A DNA stretch of 5,891 nucleotides from Clostridiales bacterium (lineage in GTDB: Bacteria > Bacillota > Clostridia > Christensenellales > DUVY01): positions 1-5,891 of the forward strand of contig JAITNT010000253.1 in NCBI GenBank assembly GCA_031290295.1, read 5' to 3'. Both the position numbers and the translations under genes were made by a program. This document shows positions 1 through 5,891 of the stretch, piece by piece. Numbering within the stretch: the stretch's first letter is position 1; each line of letters starts with the position of its first letter. The notes under the pieces were generated by a model. The model searched no databases. It was not told where the DNA came from and saw nothing but the letters and a program-made list of their open reading frames with translations.

Positions 1-1213
1 TTACGCTAACTATGTCAAGATCGTCCGCGAAAAGTCGATTTTGAGGCAGATTATTCTGTCGCAGTCGCATACTATCGAGCGCGCTTTTTCCGCGGAGGAC
101 GCCGAGAAGCTGCTTAACGAGGCGGGCGACGAGATTTTTAAGATATCCGAGCAGGGCTACCGCAGTAAGCTTACGTCGGTAAACGAGATTTTGGGCTCGG
201 TTATGGACGATATAGAAAAGCGCAAGGACCCGAGATACCGTTTCGGTATACCGACGGGCTTTGCGGGCGTTCAGGAAATTACAAACGGCTTACAGCCGTC
301 CGACCTTGTAATCCTTGCCGCGCGCCCGAGCGTAGGTAAGACGGCTTTGGGTATGAACATTATTACCAACATCGCCCAAAACCTTGAAAGAAAGGACGAG
401 GAAGGCAAGGTCAAGCGGTACAGGTGCGCGGTTTTTTCGCTGGAGATGTCTAAGGAACAGCTTGTGCAGAGAATGCTTTGCTCGGTGGGCGGAGTTTCTA
501 TGTCAAAGGCGCTGCAAGGCAAGCTCGAAGCGTCGGACTGGACTAAGATTATAGCCGCGCAAAAAAAGCTCGCTCAATGCGATATATATATAGACGATTC
601 CTCCGCGATTAAGCCCGCCGATATTATGAACAAGTGTACTAAGCTGAAACGCGAAAAGGGTCTGGATATAGTGCTTATCGACTATTTGCAGCTTATGCAG
701 GGCGACGAAAGGCGCATAGAGAACCGCACGCAGGAAATCGCCAACATTACGCGGTATATCAAAATGGCGGCAAAGGAATTAAAGCTTCCGATAATTCTTC
801 TTTCGCAGCTGTCCCGCGATATGTCTAAGGAAAAAAGGAAGCCGCAGCTTTCCGATTTGCGCGAGTCCGGCGCGATAGAGCAGGACGCGGATATCGTAAT
901 GTTTTTACACAGGGACGACGCTAAGACCGACGGCGGCGCGGACGAGTCTAAGCACGAGCTTATTTTCGGAAAGCACCGCAACGGCAGGCTGGGGAGCATG
1001 CCTCTCAAATGGACGGGCGAATTCGTAAGATTCGAGGACGATATCACCGACCCGCACACCAAACGCACGGTGGACAGAGAGTCGGGCGCGCCGCCCGCGG
1101 AGAGGGCGCGTACGGTGACTGGTATGTCCGGCGACGACGTGATATTTGACGATTACGGGGACGCGCAAAAAATAGAAAAGGCGGAGGAGTATGAGGATAA
1201 TGAGGAATTGTAG
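1..1213 (+). CDS. dnaB: Replicative DNA helicase DnaB, 5'-truncated by the window edge
   Basis: DnaB is the hexameric ATP-driven helicase that unwinds DNA at the replication fork and contacts primase and the loader. The first whole codon is at position 2. The visible 403 residues begin at the end of the N-terminal domain (ANYVKIVREK), and roughly the first 100 residues are missing. After the linker comes the RecA-like ATPase domain: Walker A ARPSVGKT at 320-343 (lysine codon 338-340), the SLEMS strand with the catalytic glutamate near 437-451, Walker B LIDYLQLM near 674-697, the LSQLSR motif near 800-817, SDLRESGAIEQDAD near 851-892, and KHRNG at 971-985 carrying the likely arginine finger. 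The core ends near 1036. A tail of about 58 residues follows, and 12 of its last 30 residues are Asp or Glu. The ATPase domain is uninterrupted, with no intein at the P-loop. Identity is near certain from these motifs; what lies upstream cannot be seen. Confidence 0.97.
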   Translation, partial: YANYVKIVREKSILRQIILSQSHTIERAFSAEDAEKLLNEAGDEIFKISEQGYRSKLTSVNEILGSVMDDIEKRKDPRYRFGIPTGFAGVQEITNGLQPSDLVILAARPSVGKTALGMNIITNIAQNLERKDEEGKVKRYRCAVFSLEMSKEQLVQRMLCSVGGVSMSKALQGKLEASDWTKIIAAQKKLAQCDIYIDDSSAIKPADIMNKCTKLKREKGLDIVLIDYLQLMQGDERRIENRTQEIANITRYIKMAAKELKLPIILLSQLSRDMSKEKRKPQLSDLRESGAIEQDADIVMFLHRDDAKTDGGADESKHELIFGKHRNGRLGSMPLKWTGEFVRFEDDITDPHTKRTVDRESGAPPAERARTVTGMSGDDVIFDDYGDAQKIEKAEEYEDNEEL

Positions 1214-1260
1214 CGGGAAAGAAGAGGAAGATGGGGCTAAAGGGCAAGAGAATGATTGGT

Positions 1261-1323
1261 AAGCGGTGAAGAGGGGGGGGGAGTGAAAGTGATTGTATGG
1301 GGCGATGAAAGCGGCGAAGAGGG
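1261..1323 (+). repeat. Imperfect 15-base direct repeat flanking a G9 tract
   Basis: AAGCGGTGAAGAGGG at 1261-1275 recurs as AAGCGGCGAAGAGGG at 1309-1323, matching at 14 of 15 positions and offset by 48 bases. The first copy runs directly into the nine-G run at 1273-1281. The region is purine-rich and low in complexity, so some of the similarity may be chance or a trace of slippage duplication. No function is claimed. Confidence 0.5.
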
Positions 1324-1328
1324 TCTAG

Positions 1329-1363
1329 ATTGCCACGTCGCTTACGCTCCTCGCAGTGACAAT
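1329..1363. repeat. Dispersed REP-like palindrome (GTCATTGCGAGGAGCG type)
   Basis: The ends form an imperfect inverted repeat, ATTGCCAC at 1329-1336 and GTGACAAT at 1356-1363, with one mismatch that becomes a G-U pair in RNA. The centre GTCGCTTACGCTCCTCGC completes a short element. On the - strand it reads as the familiar interspersed sequence GTCATTGCGAGGAGCG, with small variations. Such copies are scattered through intergenic regions of many bacterial genomes and are often mis-annotated as short proteins containing CHCEER or RHCEER, which is exactly what the antisense frame gives here. It is probably a non-autonomous repeat; a role as a transcript-end hairpin is possible but there is no strong T-run after it. 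Confidence 0.7.
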
Positions 1364-1433
1364 GGCGGCTTTTGCCCGTACAATGCGAGTATGCAGTAAT
1401 AACCCGGATAAGACTATGCCGTTGAAGTCCGCC

Positions 1434-1483
1434 CGAATGCGAAGAAGCGAGACGCAGCCGCAGGCGCAGCGAGCGCGCATTCG
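1434..1483. repeat. GC-rich hexamer-repeat segment bounded by 8-base inverted repeats
   Basis: CGAATGCG at 1434-1441 and CGCATTCG at 1476-1483 are perfect inverted repeats separated by 34 bases. Inside, 1451-1474 reads as related hexamers GACGCA, GCCGCA, GGCGCA, GCGAGC. The inner bases do not pair well beyond the 8-base stem. The arrangement resembles a second dispersed intergenic repeat or a very small remnant element. I do not recognise the family and see no flanking target-site duplication. Confidence 0.45.
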
Positions 1484-1527
1484 CGTCTATCGCGGCTTGC
1501 ATTCACGTCCGGTCGGTTAAAAAAGGA

Positions 1528-1533
1528 AAAGGG
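1528..1533 (+). promoter_or_regulatory. Ribosome binding site that supports the TTG start of the transporter
   Basis: AAAGGG ends 10 bases before the TTG at 1544. A second AAAAGG lies at 1521-1526. An in-frame TAA at 1538-1540 excludes any start further upstream. The first in-frame ATG, at 1601, would remove the conserved N-terminal segment leading into the first membrane helix, so TTG at 1544 is the best start. Confidence 0.65.
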
Positions 1534-1543
1534 TATTTAATTT

Positions 1544-2986
1544 TTGAGTACGGCCTATAAAAGAGCGAAAAAACCTATAATACCGTTGGGTACCAAGCTG
1601 ATGTATGCGGCGGGGAGTCTTGGCTACTGCGTAATTCAGCAGACGACGGGCGGGCTTATGATGTATTTCGGGAACGTCGCGCACGACGTTTCAGGGACGC
1701 TCATGGGGTTGGCTATTGCCGTGGGTATGATTTGCGACGCGGTTAACGACCCTATCGTGGGGCATTTGTCGGACAGGAGCGCGGGCGCGCTTTTGGGGCG
1801 GCGGCACGGCTTCATGCTTATCGCCGTAATCGCTATACCGATAATAAATATCCTGTTATGGGCGCTTCCGGAGGCTATGCCGGCGGCGGGGAAATTCCTT
1901 TGGCTGATGGGCGGAATGGCGCTTATAGAAATATTTAACACGTTTTTTCAGACGCCGTACCATGCTCTCGGCAACGACCTTACGGGCGATACGCGAGAGA
2001 GAACCGTAATGCAAACGCTGAAAACCGTGTTCTTTCTTGTAGGTATGGCGGTGCCTACCGTTCTTATGGCGGTTATGCTGCCCTCAAAAACGGACGTTAA
2101 GGAGTACGCGGAGCTAGCGTACGTTACCTCGAGTATCATGCTTGTGTTCGGCGCGGCGGCCTTTATGGGGACGCACAATCAGATTCCGCGCCTGCGCGCG
2201 GCGGCGTTCCCGGTAAAGCCCGCCGAAGCTCCGCGGCTGAAAAACGTACTCGGCGGCTTCTTCGCGGTGCTGAAAATAAAGGATTTCCGCGCGCTCGTTA
2301 TAGGGTATGCGCTGGCGACTATGGGCACGGCTTTTATTATAACGATAGGAATGCATTTGTTCGAGTTTACATTCGGCTTTTCGGACAGCTTCGGCGCGAC
2401 CGCCGTTCTGTTCGGGACAATGCTTGCGGCGGCGGTAGTTTCGCAGCTTGTGTGGGCGCGGCTGCCGAGATTGATAGACAAGAAGCCGTCGCTTATTCTC
2501 GGCCTGATAATCGCGCTGTTCGGGCTGGCTTACATAGCTATGATTTTTGTACTGCACGCTTATTCGGGGTTGGTGTCCGACCGTCCGCTGGGGCTGCTTA
2601 TCGTGGGCATGGCGCTTATCGGCTTCGGTCTGGGGGCTAACTTCATGCTTCCGTCCGCTATGCTTGCCGATTTTACGCAGGTGCAGGCCGCAAGGTACAA
2701 CGAAAACCGCGCGGGAACGTACAGCGCGTTTATGACGTTCGCTTACAAAATAGGGCAGGCGGTTACCTCGCTTATTATCGGCGTTATGCTTGACACGGTA
2801 GGCTTCAGGGCGGGTACGACGGTGCAGTCGGCGGGCGCGGGCGCGGGTATAGGGTGGATTTTGGTAGCGGGTACGGGGACGGTGCTTGTCGCCGCGGCGG
2901 TTTTATACAAGAGGTACGCTATACGCAGGGCGGACGTTCCAGAAATAAGCCAGCCCGTACACGACGCGGAGGACGAGCCGATATGA
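1544..2986 (+). CDS. GPH/MelB-type (MFS_2) cation-coupled transporter, substrate unknown
   Basis: This is a 480-residue inner-membrane transporter of the glycoside-pentoside-hexuronide:cation symporter family within the major facilitator superfamily; MelB is about the same length. I see about twelve hydrophobic segments, with helices roughly at 21-45, 52-75, 88-108, 116-136, 160-180, 192-208, 247-270, 284-305, 315-338, 348-372, 393-416 and 433-455, and a polar central loop near 209-245. Family motifs are CDAVNDPIVGHLSD at 64-77, QTPYHALGNDLT at 136-147 followed by DTRERT, and the NENRAGTYSAF helix start at 386-396. Asp65 and Asp69 match in spacing the two cation-site aspartates of MelB helix II. 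After SDR the loop reads SAGALLGRR, one residue longer and less charged than the common form. The start is TTG with an in-frame stop just upstream. The stop overlaps the next gene by 4 bases (ATGA). The substrate could be a sugar or glycoside, but sequence and neighbours do not decide. Confidence 0.9.
   Translation: MSTAYKRAKKPIIPLGTKLMYAAGSLGYCVIQQTTGGLMMYFGNVAHDVSGTLMGLAIAVGMICDAVNDPIVGHLSDRSAGALLGRRHGFMLIAVIAIPIINILLWALPEAMPAAGKFLWLMGGMALIEIFNTFFQTPYHALGNDLTGDTRERTVMQTLKTVFFLVGMAVPTVLMAVMLPSKTDVKEYAELAYVTSSIMLVFGAAAFMGTHNQIPRLRAAAFPVKPAEAPRLKNVLGGFFAVLKIKDFRALVIGYALATMGTAFIITIGMHLFEFTFGFSDSFGATAVLFGTMLAAAVVSQLVWARLPRLIDKKPSLILGLIIALFGLAYIAMIFVLHAYSGLVSDRPLGLLIVGMALIGFGLGANFMLPSAMLADFTQVQAARYNENRAGTYSAFMTFAYKIGQAVTSLIIGVMLDTVGFRAGTTVQSAGAGAGIGWILVAGTGTVLVAAAVLYKRYAIRRADVPEISQPVHDAEDEPI
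2968..2972 (+). promoter_or_regulatory. GGAGG ribosome binding site fixing the start of the 102-residue gene
   Basis: GGAGG lies inside the end of the transporter gene, 10 bases before the ATG at 2983. It favours that ATG over the in-frame GTG at 2854, which would overlap the transporter by 133 bases and add a Gly/Arg-rich out-of-frame translation. Confidence 0.7.
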
Positions 2987-3291
2987 TAAGCTTCACGGCG
3001 TCCGGTGTGAACGCCTACGAGCTCGTCGACGGGGAGGTTAAGGCGGGTGCCTGTACCGTCCGTCTTATCGATAAGGACACCGTACGTATAGCCTGCGAGG
3101 TTATCGACGTTTCTGCGGCGGATTTCCTTTACCGCGCCGCTTTGAACGCCGCGGTACGGACGGGGGCGGCGGTGATTTTATCGGAGGACGGAGGCTTCGC
3201 CGCCTACGGTTTCAAGAAAAACGGCGGACTGTATTCCGCGAAAGCGGCTGATATAAATTTGGGCTGTAATTGCAAAGCAGAAGAAAAATAA
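2983..3291 (+). CDS. Small protein of unknown function, possibly a reduced GNAT-like fold
   Basis: This is a 102-residue soluble protein with no signal peptide or membrane segment. I do not recognise a named family. Its pattern suggests two or three beta strands at about 11-41 (YELVDGEVKAG, CTVRLID, TVRIACEVID), an amphipathic helix at 44-61 (SAADFLYRAALNAAVRTGA), a strand AVILSED, then AAYGFKKNGG at 73-82 and a Cys-containing end LGCNCK. That order and the GFKKNG element recall the C-terminal half of GNAT acetyltransferases, where a helix follows strand 4 and a YxxxGF element comes later. However, the acetyl-CoA-binding R/QxxGxG/A loop is absent, so acetyltransferase activity is doubtful. 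It is translationally coupled to the transporter (ATGA overlap) and lies 12 bases before fhs, so it probably shares their transcript. The open frame, good ribosome binding site and operon position make it a likely real gene; the function is open. Confidence 0.75.
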   Translation: MISFTASGVNAYELVDGEVKAGACTVRLIDKDTVRIACEVIDVSAADFLYRAALNAAVRTGAAVILSEDGGFAAYGFKKNGGLYSAKAADINLGCNCKAEEK

Positions 3292-3292
3292 A

Positions 3293-3297
3293 GGGAG
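3293..3297 (+). promoter_or_regulatory. GGGAG ribosome binding site of fhs
   Basis: GGGAG sits 6 bases before the ATG at 3304, in the 12-base gap after the previous stop. An in-frame TAA at 3298-3300 rules out an upstream start. Confidence 0.75.
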
Positions 3298-3303
3298 TAA
3301 CCT

Positions 3304-4962
3304 ATGAAAAGCGACATTGAAATTGCCGAAAGTGCAAAGCTTAAACCGATTGCGGAGATAGCCAGAGGCGCAAAAATACCCGCTTCCGCGCTCATTCCGT
3401 ACGGAAATTACACGGCGAAGCTGTCTGCGGAGAGCATTAAGCCCGTGAAACAGGGCAAGCTTATACTTGTCACCGCTATGAATCCCACCGCCTTGGGCGA
3501 GGGGAAAACGACGGTAAGCATAGGGCTTGCGGACGCTATGAAAAGAATAGGCTTAAACGTCATGCTCGCGCTCCGCGAGCCGTCGTTAGGGCCGGTGTTC
3601 GGTCTGAAGGGCGGCGCGACGGGCGGCGGTCGGGCGCAGGTCGCGCCTATGGCGAACATTAATCTGCATTTTACGGGCGACATGCACGCGATAACCGCCG
3701 CTAATAATCTGCTGTCGGCAATGATAGACAACCATATACATTGGGGCAACGCGCTGAAGCTTAAAACGGTGACGTGGAAGCGGTGCACGGATTGCAACGA
3801 CCGCGCGTTGCGCGCGGTTACGGTGGGCTTGGGCGGCGAAAAGAACGGCGTTCCGCGCGACGACGGCTTCAACATTACCGCGGCAAGCGAGATAATGGCT
3901 ATACTTTGTCTTTCGCGCGACCTCGAGGGATTAAAGCGGCGGCTGTCGAAAATAGTTATCGGTTACAACAAAAAGGACATTATGGTTACGGCGGGCGAGC
4001 TGAAGGCGCACGAGGCTATGGCGGTGCTTCTCAAGGACGCCCTGAAGCCTAACCTTGTTCAGACCCTGGAGTGGACTCCCGCTTTGATTCACTGCGGACC
4101 CTTCGCAAACATCGCGCACGGCTGTAACAGCCTGATCGCGACGCTCACCGCCCTGAAGCTGGCGGACTATGTCGTCACCGAGGCGGGCGTCGGGGCGGAC
4201 TTAGGCGCGGAGAAGTTCCTTGATATTAAGTGCCGCAACGCCGCGCTGACGCCCTCGGCGGTCGTCATAGTGGCTACGGTTAAGGCGCTCAAGCTTCACG
4301 GCGGAGTCGACGCGTCCGAGCTGTCCAAGCCCGATTGCGGACGCGTGGCGAACGGCTTGCCGAATTTACTCAAGCACGTCGATAATATTCAGAGCGTTTT
4401 CGGACTGCGCTGCGCGGTCGCCCTTAACAAATACGAGAGCGATGCGCCGGAAGAAATTCAGGTAATAACCGACGCTTGCCGCGACCTCGGCGTAGGCGTC
4501 GCCGTGTGCGAGGTTTGGGAAAAAGGCGGCGTCGGCGGAGAGAGTTTGGCAAACATGGTAAAAAGCCTTGCCGACAAGCCCCTAAATAAGTTACAATATG
4601 CTTATGAGTTGTCGGACCCGATCGCGGATAAGATAGTGAAGATCGCCCGGCGCGTTTACGGCGCGAAGAACGTCGTCCTGACGCCCGGCGCTAAAAAAGA
4701 GGCGGACAGGCTTACGGAGGCGGGATTTGCCGAGCTGCCGGTATGCATCGCCAAGACGCAGTATTCGCTCAGCGACAACGCGGGGCTGTCGGGCAAACCG
4801 GAGGGCTTTACCTTTACGGTGCGCGAGCTGCAGCTCAGAGCGGGCGCGGGGTTCATAGTGGCGGTTTCGGGCGACATTATGCTTATGCCGGGGTTGCCGC
4901 GGGTGCCTAACGCCGAGGGCATGACGATAGACGCCGAGGGCAATATAAAGGGATTATTTTAA
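3304..4962 (+). CDS. fhs: Formate-tetrahydrofolate ligase (10-formyl-THF synthetase)
   Basis: Fhs is a cytoplasmic enzyme that joins formate to tetrahydrofolate with ATP, giving 10-formyl-THF for purine and formyl-methionine synthesis; in acetogens it serves the methyl branch of the Wood-Ljungdahl pathway. At 552 residues it is close to the usual length of about 556-560, and the match runs end to end. Visible motifs are the P-loop PTALGEGKTT at 61-70, LREPSLGPVFG at 90-100, LKGGATGGGRAQV at 101-113, NINLHFTGDMHAIT at 118-131, VTAGELKAH at 228-236, NLVQTLE at 250-256, FANIAHGCNS at 267-276, TEAGVGADLGAEKF at 292-305, VATVKALKLHGG at 323-334, AKTQYSLSD at 483-491 and MPGLPRVP at 528-535, ending in GLF. 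Oddities are Thr and Arg in the GGAAGGGY signature, Lys for Arg in the second signature, and HCGPF for HGGPF. The next gene starts 12 bases later. Identity is near certain. Confidence 0.97.
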   Translation: MKSDIEIAESAKLKPIAEIARGAKIPASALIPYGNYTAKLSAESIKPVKQGKLILVTAMNPTALGEGKTTVSIGLADAMKRIGLNVMLALREPSLGPVFGLKGGATGGGRAQVAPMANINLHFTGDMHAITAANNLLSAMIDNHIHWGNALKLKTVTWKRCTDCNDRALRAVTVGLGGEKNGVPRDDGFNITAASEIMAILCLSRDLEGLKRRLSKIVIGYNKKDIMVTAGELKAHEAMAVLLKDALKPNLVQTLEWTPALIHCGPFANIAHGCNSLIATLTALKLADYVVTEAGVGADLGAEKFLDIKCRNAALTPSAVVIVATVKALKLHGGVDASELSKPDCGRVANGLPNLLKHVDNIQSVFGLRCAVALNKYESDAPEEIQVITDACRDLGVGVAVCEVWEKGGVGGESLANMVKSLADKPLNKLQYAYELSDPIADKIVKIARRVYGAKNVVLTPGAKKEADRLTEAGFAELPVCIAKTQYSLSDNAGLSGKPEGFTFTVRELQLRAGAGFIVAVSGDIMLMPGLPRVPNAEGMTIDAEGNIKGLF

Positions 4963-4974
4963 CGGGACGGTAGA

Positions 4975-5891
4975 ATGGACATTAAGAGCATAGAACCTAA
5001 AAATTTCATAGAGGAGATAATCGTTTCCGATATTAAGGAGGGACGCGTAAAAAACGTTATTACGCGCTTCCCGCCCGAGCCTAACGGTTATCTTCATATC
5101 GGACACGCTAAGTCTATCTGCCTGAACTTCGGCATTGCCGAGAGGTTCGGCGGGTCGTGCAATCTGCGCTTTGACGATACGAATCCGCTCAAGGAGGACG
5201 AGGAGTTTTGCAACGCGATTATCGACGACGTAAAATGGCTCGGCTTCAATGGCAAGGTGCTGTACGGGTCGGATTACTTCGGGGAGATGTTCGACTGCGC
5301 GGTAAGGCTCATCAAAAAAGGCAAGGCCTATGTGTGCGCTCTCGACGCGGATAAAATCCGCGAGTACCGCGGCACGCTTACCGAGCCGGGTAAGCCAAGC
5401 CCCTACCGCGACCGCGGCGTCGAGGAGAATTTGAAATTATTCTACGAGATGCGCGACGGCAAGCATGCGGACGGCGGGCTTACGCTGCGCGCCAAAATCG
5501 ACATGAATTCGCCTAATATCAACATGCGCGACCCTATACTTTACCGCGTGCTGAACGTGCCGCATCACCGCCAAAAGGACAAATGGCGCGTTTATCCGAT
5601 GTACGATTTTGCGCATCCGATAGAGGACGCCGTAGAAAAAATATCGCATTCGATTTGTACTTTGGAGTTCGAGGACCACCGTCCGCTTTATGACTGGGTG
5701 ATAAAGGAGGGCGGATATAATCCGCCGCCGCGCCAGTACGAGTTCGCGCGGCTCAACCTTACGCGCACCGTAATGAGCAAGCGTTATCTAAAAAAGCTTG
5801 TGGACGAGGGGGTTACCGACGGCTGGGACGACCCGCGTATGCCTACCCTCGCGGGGTTGAGGCGGCGCGGATATCCCGCGGAAGCTATACG
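4975..5891 (+). CDS. glnS: Glutaminyl-tRNA synthetase, 3'-truncated by the window edge
   Basis: GlnRS is a class I aminoacyl-tRNA synthetase that attaches glutamine to tRNA-Gln in the cytoplasm. The 305 visible codons cover the catalytic domain. They show the GlnRS-type opening NFIEEII at 10-16, [19 protein letters not shown] with HIGH at 41-44, NLRFDDTNP at 63-71, the insertion segment REYRGTL at 129-135, SPYRDR at 142-147, LRAKIDM at 171-177, [12 protein letters not shown] at 209-220, [17 protein letters not shown] at 225-241 and the KMSKS-equivalent VMSKR at 266-270. These follow the GlnRS branch rather than bacterial GluRS. The enzyme is usually about 550 residues, so the anticodon-binding beta-barrels lie beyond the window. 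The start ATG follows the fhs stop by 12 bases; the preceding GGGACGG is only a weak ribosome binding site, so translation may lean on coupling to fhs. Confidence 0.95.
   Translation, partial: MDIKSIEPKNFIEEIIVSDIKEGRVKNVITRFPPEPNGYLHIGHAKSICLNFGIAERFGGSCNLRFDDTNPLKEDEEFCNAIIDDVKWLGFNGKVLYGSDYFGEMFDCAVRLIKKGKAYVCALDADKIREYRGTLTEPGKPSPYRDRGVEENLKLFYEMRDGKHADGGLTLRAKIDMNSPNINMRDPILYRVLNVPHHRQKDKWRVYPMYDFAHPIEDAVEKISHSICTLEFEDHRPLYDWVIKEGGYNPPPRQYEFARLNLTRTVMSKRYLKKLVDEGVTDGWDDPRMPTLAGLRRRGYPAEAI

Larger units (their letters stand above)
1214..1543. other. Gene-free, repeat-rich gap between dnaB and the transporter gene
   Basis: This 330-base gap holds no convincing gene. Its first 110 bases (1214-1323) are strongly purine-rich on the + strand: I count 21 pyrimidines, and there is a run of nine G at 1273-1281. 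A short dispersed-type palindrome (1329-1363) and a GC-rich repeat segment (1434-1483) follow. The last 30 bases before 1544 are A/T-rich and carry the next gene's ribosome binding site. A promoter for the downstream unit is expected here, but I see no good -35/-10 pair at 16-18 base spacing. I also see no hairpin followed by a T-run that would clearly terminate dnaB. Antisense reading frames across the gap are by-products of the repeats. Confidence 0.7.

Noticed and set aside
1329..1379. Rho-independent terminator for dnaB
   Set aside because: The palindrome has only 8-base outer arms and is followed by GGCGGCTTTTGCCC rather than a T-run directly after the stem.
1372..1402. Possible promoter TTGCCC (1372-1377) with TAATAA (1397-1402)
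   Set aside because: The spacing is 19 bases and the -35 match is partial; such pairs are expected by chance in a gap of this size.
1044..1502. Antisense reading frame of 152 codons containing CHCEERKRRG and RLRLRLRL
   Set aside because: It spans the repeats and the end of dnaB. The CHCEER string is the usual false translation of the dispersed palindrome, and the Arg-Leu string comes from the hexamer repeats.
1214..1543. CRISPR array, tRNA or riboswitch in the gap
   Set aside because: There are no regularly spaced repeats, no cloverleaf arms or CCA-type end, and no recognisable aptamer core.
2114..2557. Antisense reading frame of 147 codons opposite the transporter
   Set aside because: It is Arg/Gln-rich with no domain pattern and is fully covered by a convincing + strand membrane protein gene.
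2854..3291. Longer 145-residue form of the small gene from a GTG at 2854
   Set aside because: It would overlap the transporter by 133 bases, and the extra residues look like a shifted translation of it; ATG 2983 has a GGAGG at good spacing.
3408..3875. Antisense reading frame of 155 codons opposite fhs
   Set aside because: It lies wholly inside a clearly conserved gene and shows no motif of its own; GC-rich coding DNA often leaves the opposite strand open.

Overview
This window looks like ordinary chromosomal DNA from a bacterium, most likely a Firmicute of the Clostridia type. I base that on a DnaB of Gram-positive type, a formate-tetrahydrofolate ligase, a GlnRS with Clostridia-like motifs, strong purine-rich Shine-Dalgarno sites and a TTG start. 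GC content is moderate to high by eye. The lineage is an inference and I cannot name a genus. All genes are on the + strand, and both the first and the last gene run off the window.

Layout: (1) 1-1213 is the 3' part of dnaB, the replicative helicase, with the complete RecA-like ATPase domain and an acidic C-terminal tail. (2) 1214-1543 is a 330-base gene-free gap. It starts with a purine-rich stretch containing a run of nine G, followed by a short imperfect palindrome of the widely dispersed GTCATTGCGAGGAGCG type, then a GC-rich hexamer-repeat segment flanked by 8-base inverted repeats, and finally an A/T-rich leader with a ribosome binding site. (3) 1544-2986 encodes a GPH/MelB-type (MFS_2) cation-coupled transporter. 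(4) 2983-3291 encodes a 102-residue protein of unknown function that resembles a stripped-down GNAT fold. (5) 3304-4962 encodes formate-tetrahydrofolate ligase (fhs). (6) 4975 to the end is the 5' part of glnS, glutaminyl-tRNA synthetase.

The last four genes are packed tightly: a 4-base ATGA overlap, then gaps of 12 and 12 bases. They are probably one transcription unit starting in the gap after dnaB. They do not form an obvious pathway. Fhs supplies 10-formyl-tetrahydrofolate for purine and formyl-Met synthesis, GlnRS charges tRNA-Gln, and the transporter's substrate is unknown.

I found no defence system, mobile gene, CRISPR array or RNA gene, and nothing that I would call a new system. The points most worth a second look are the departures of Fhs from its family signature motifs, the small GNAT-like protein coupled to the transporter, the presence of GlnRS in a presumed Firmicute, and the repeat-rich gap.
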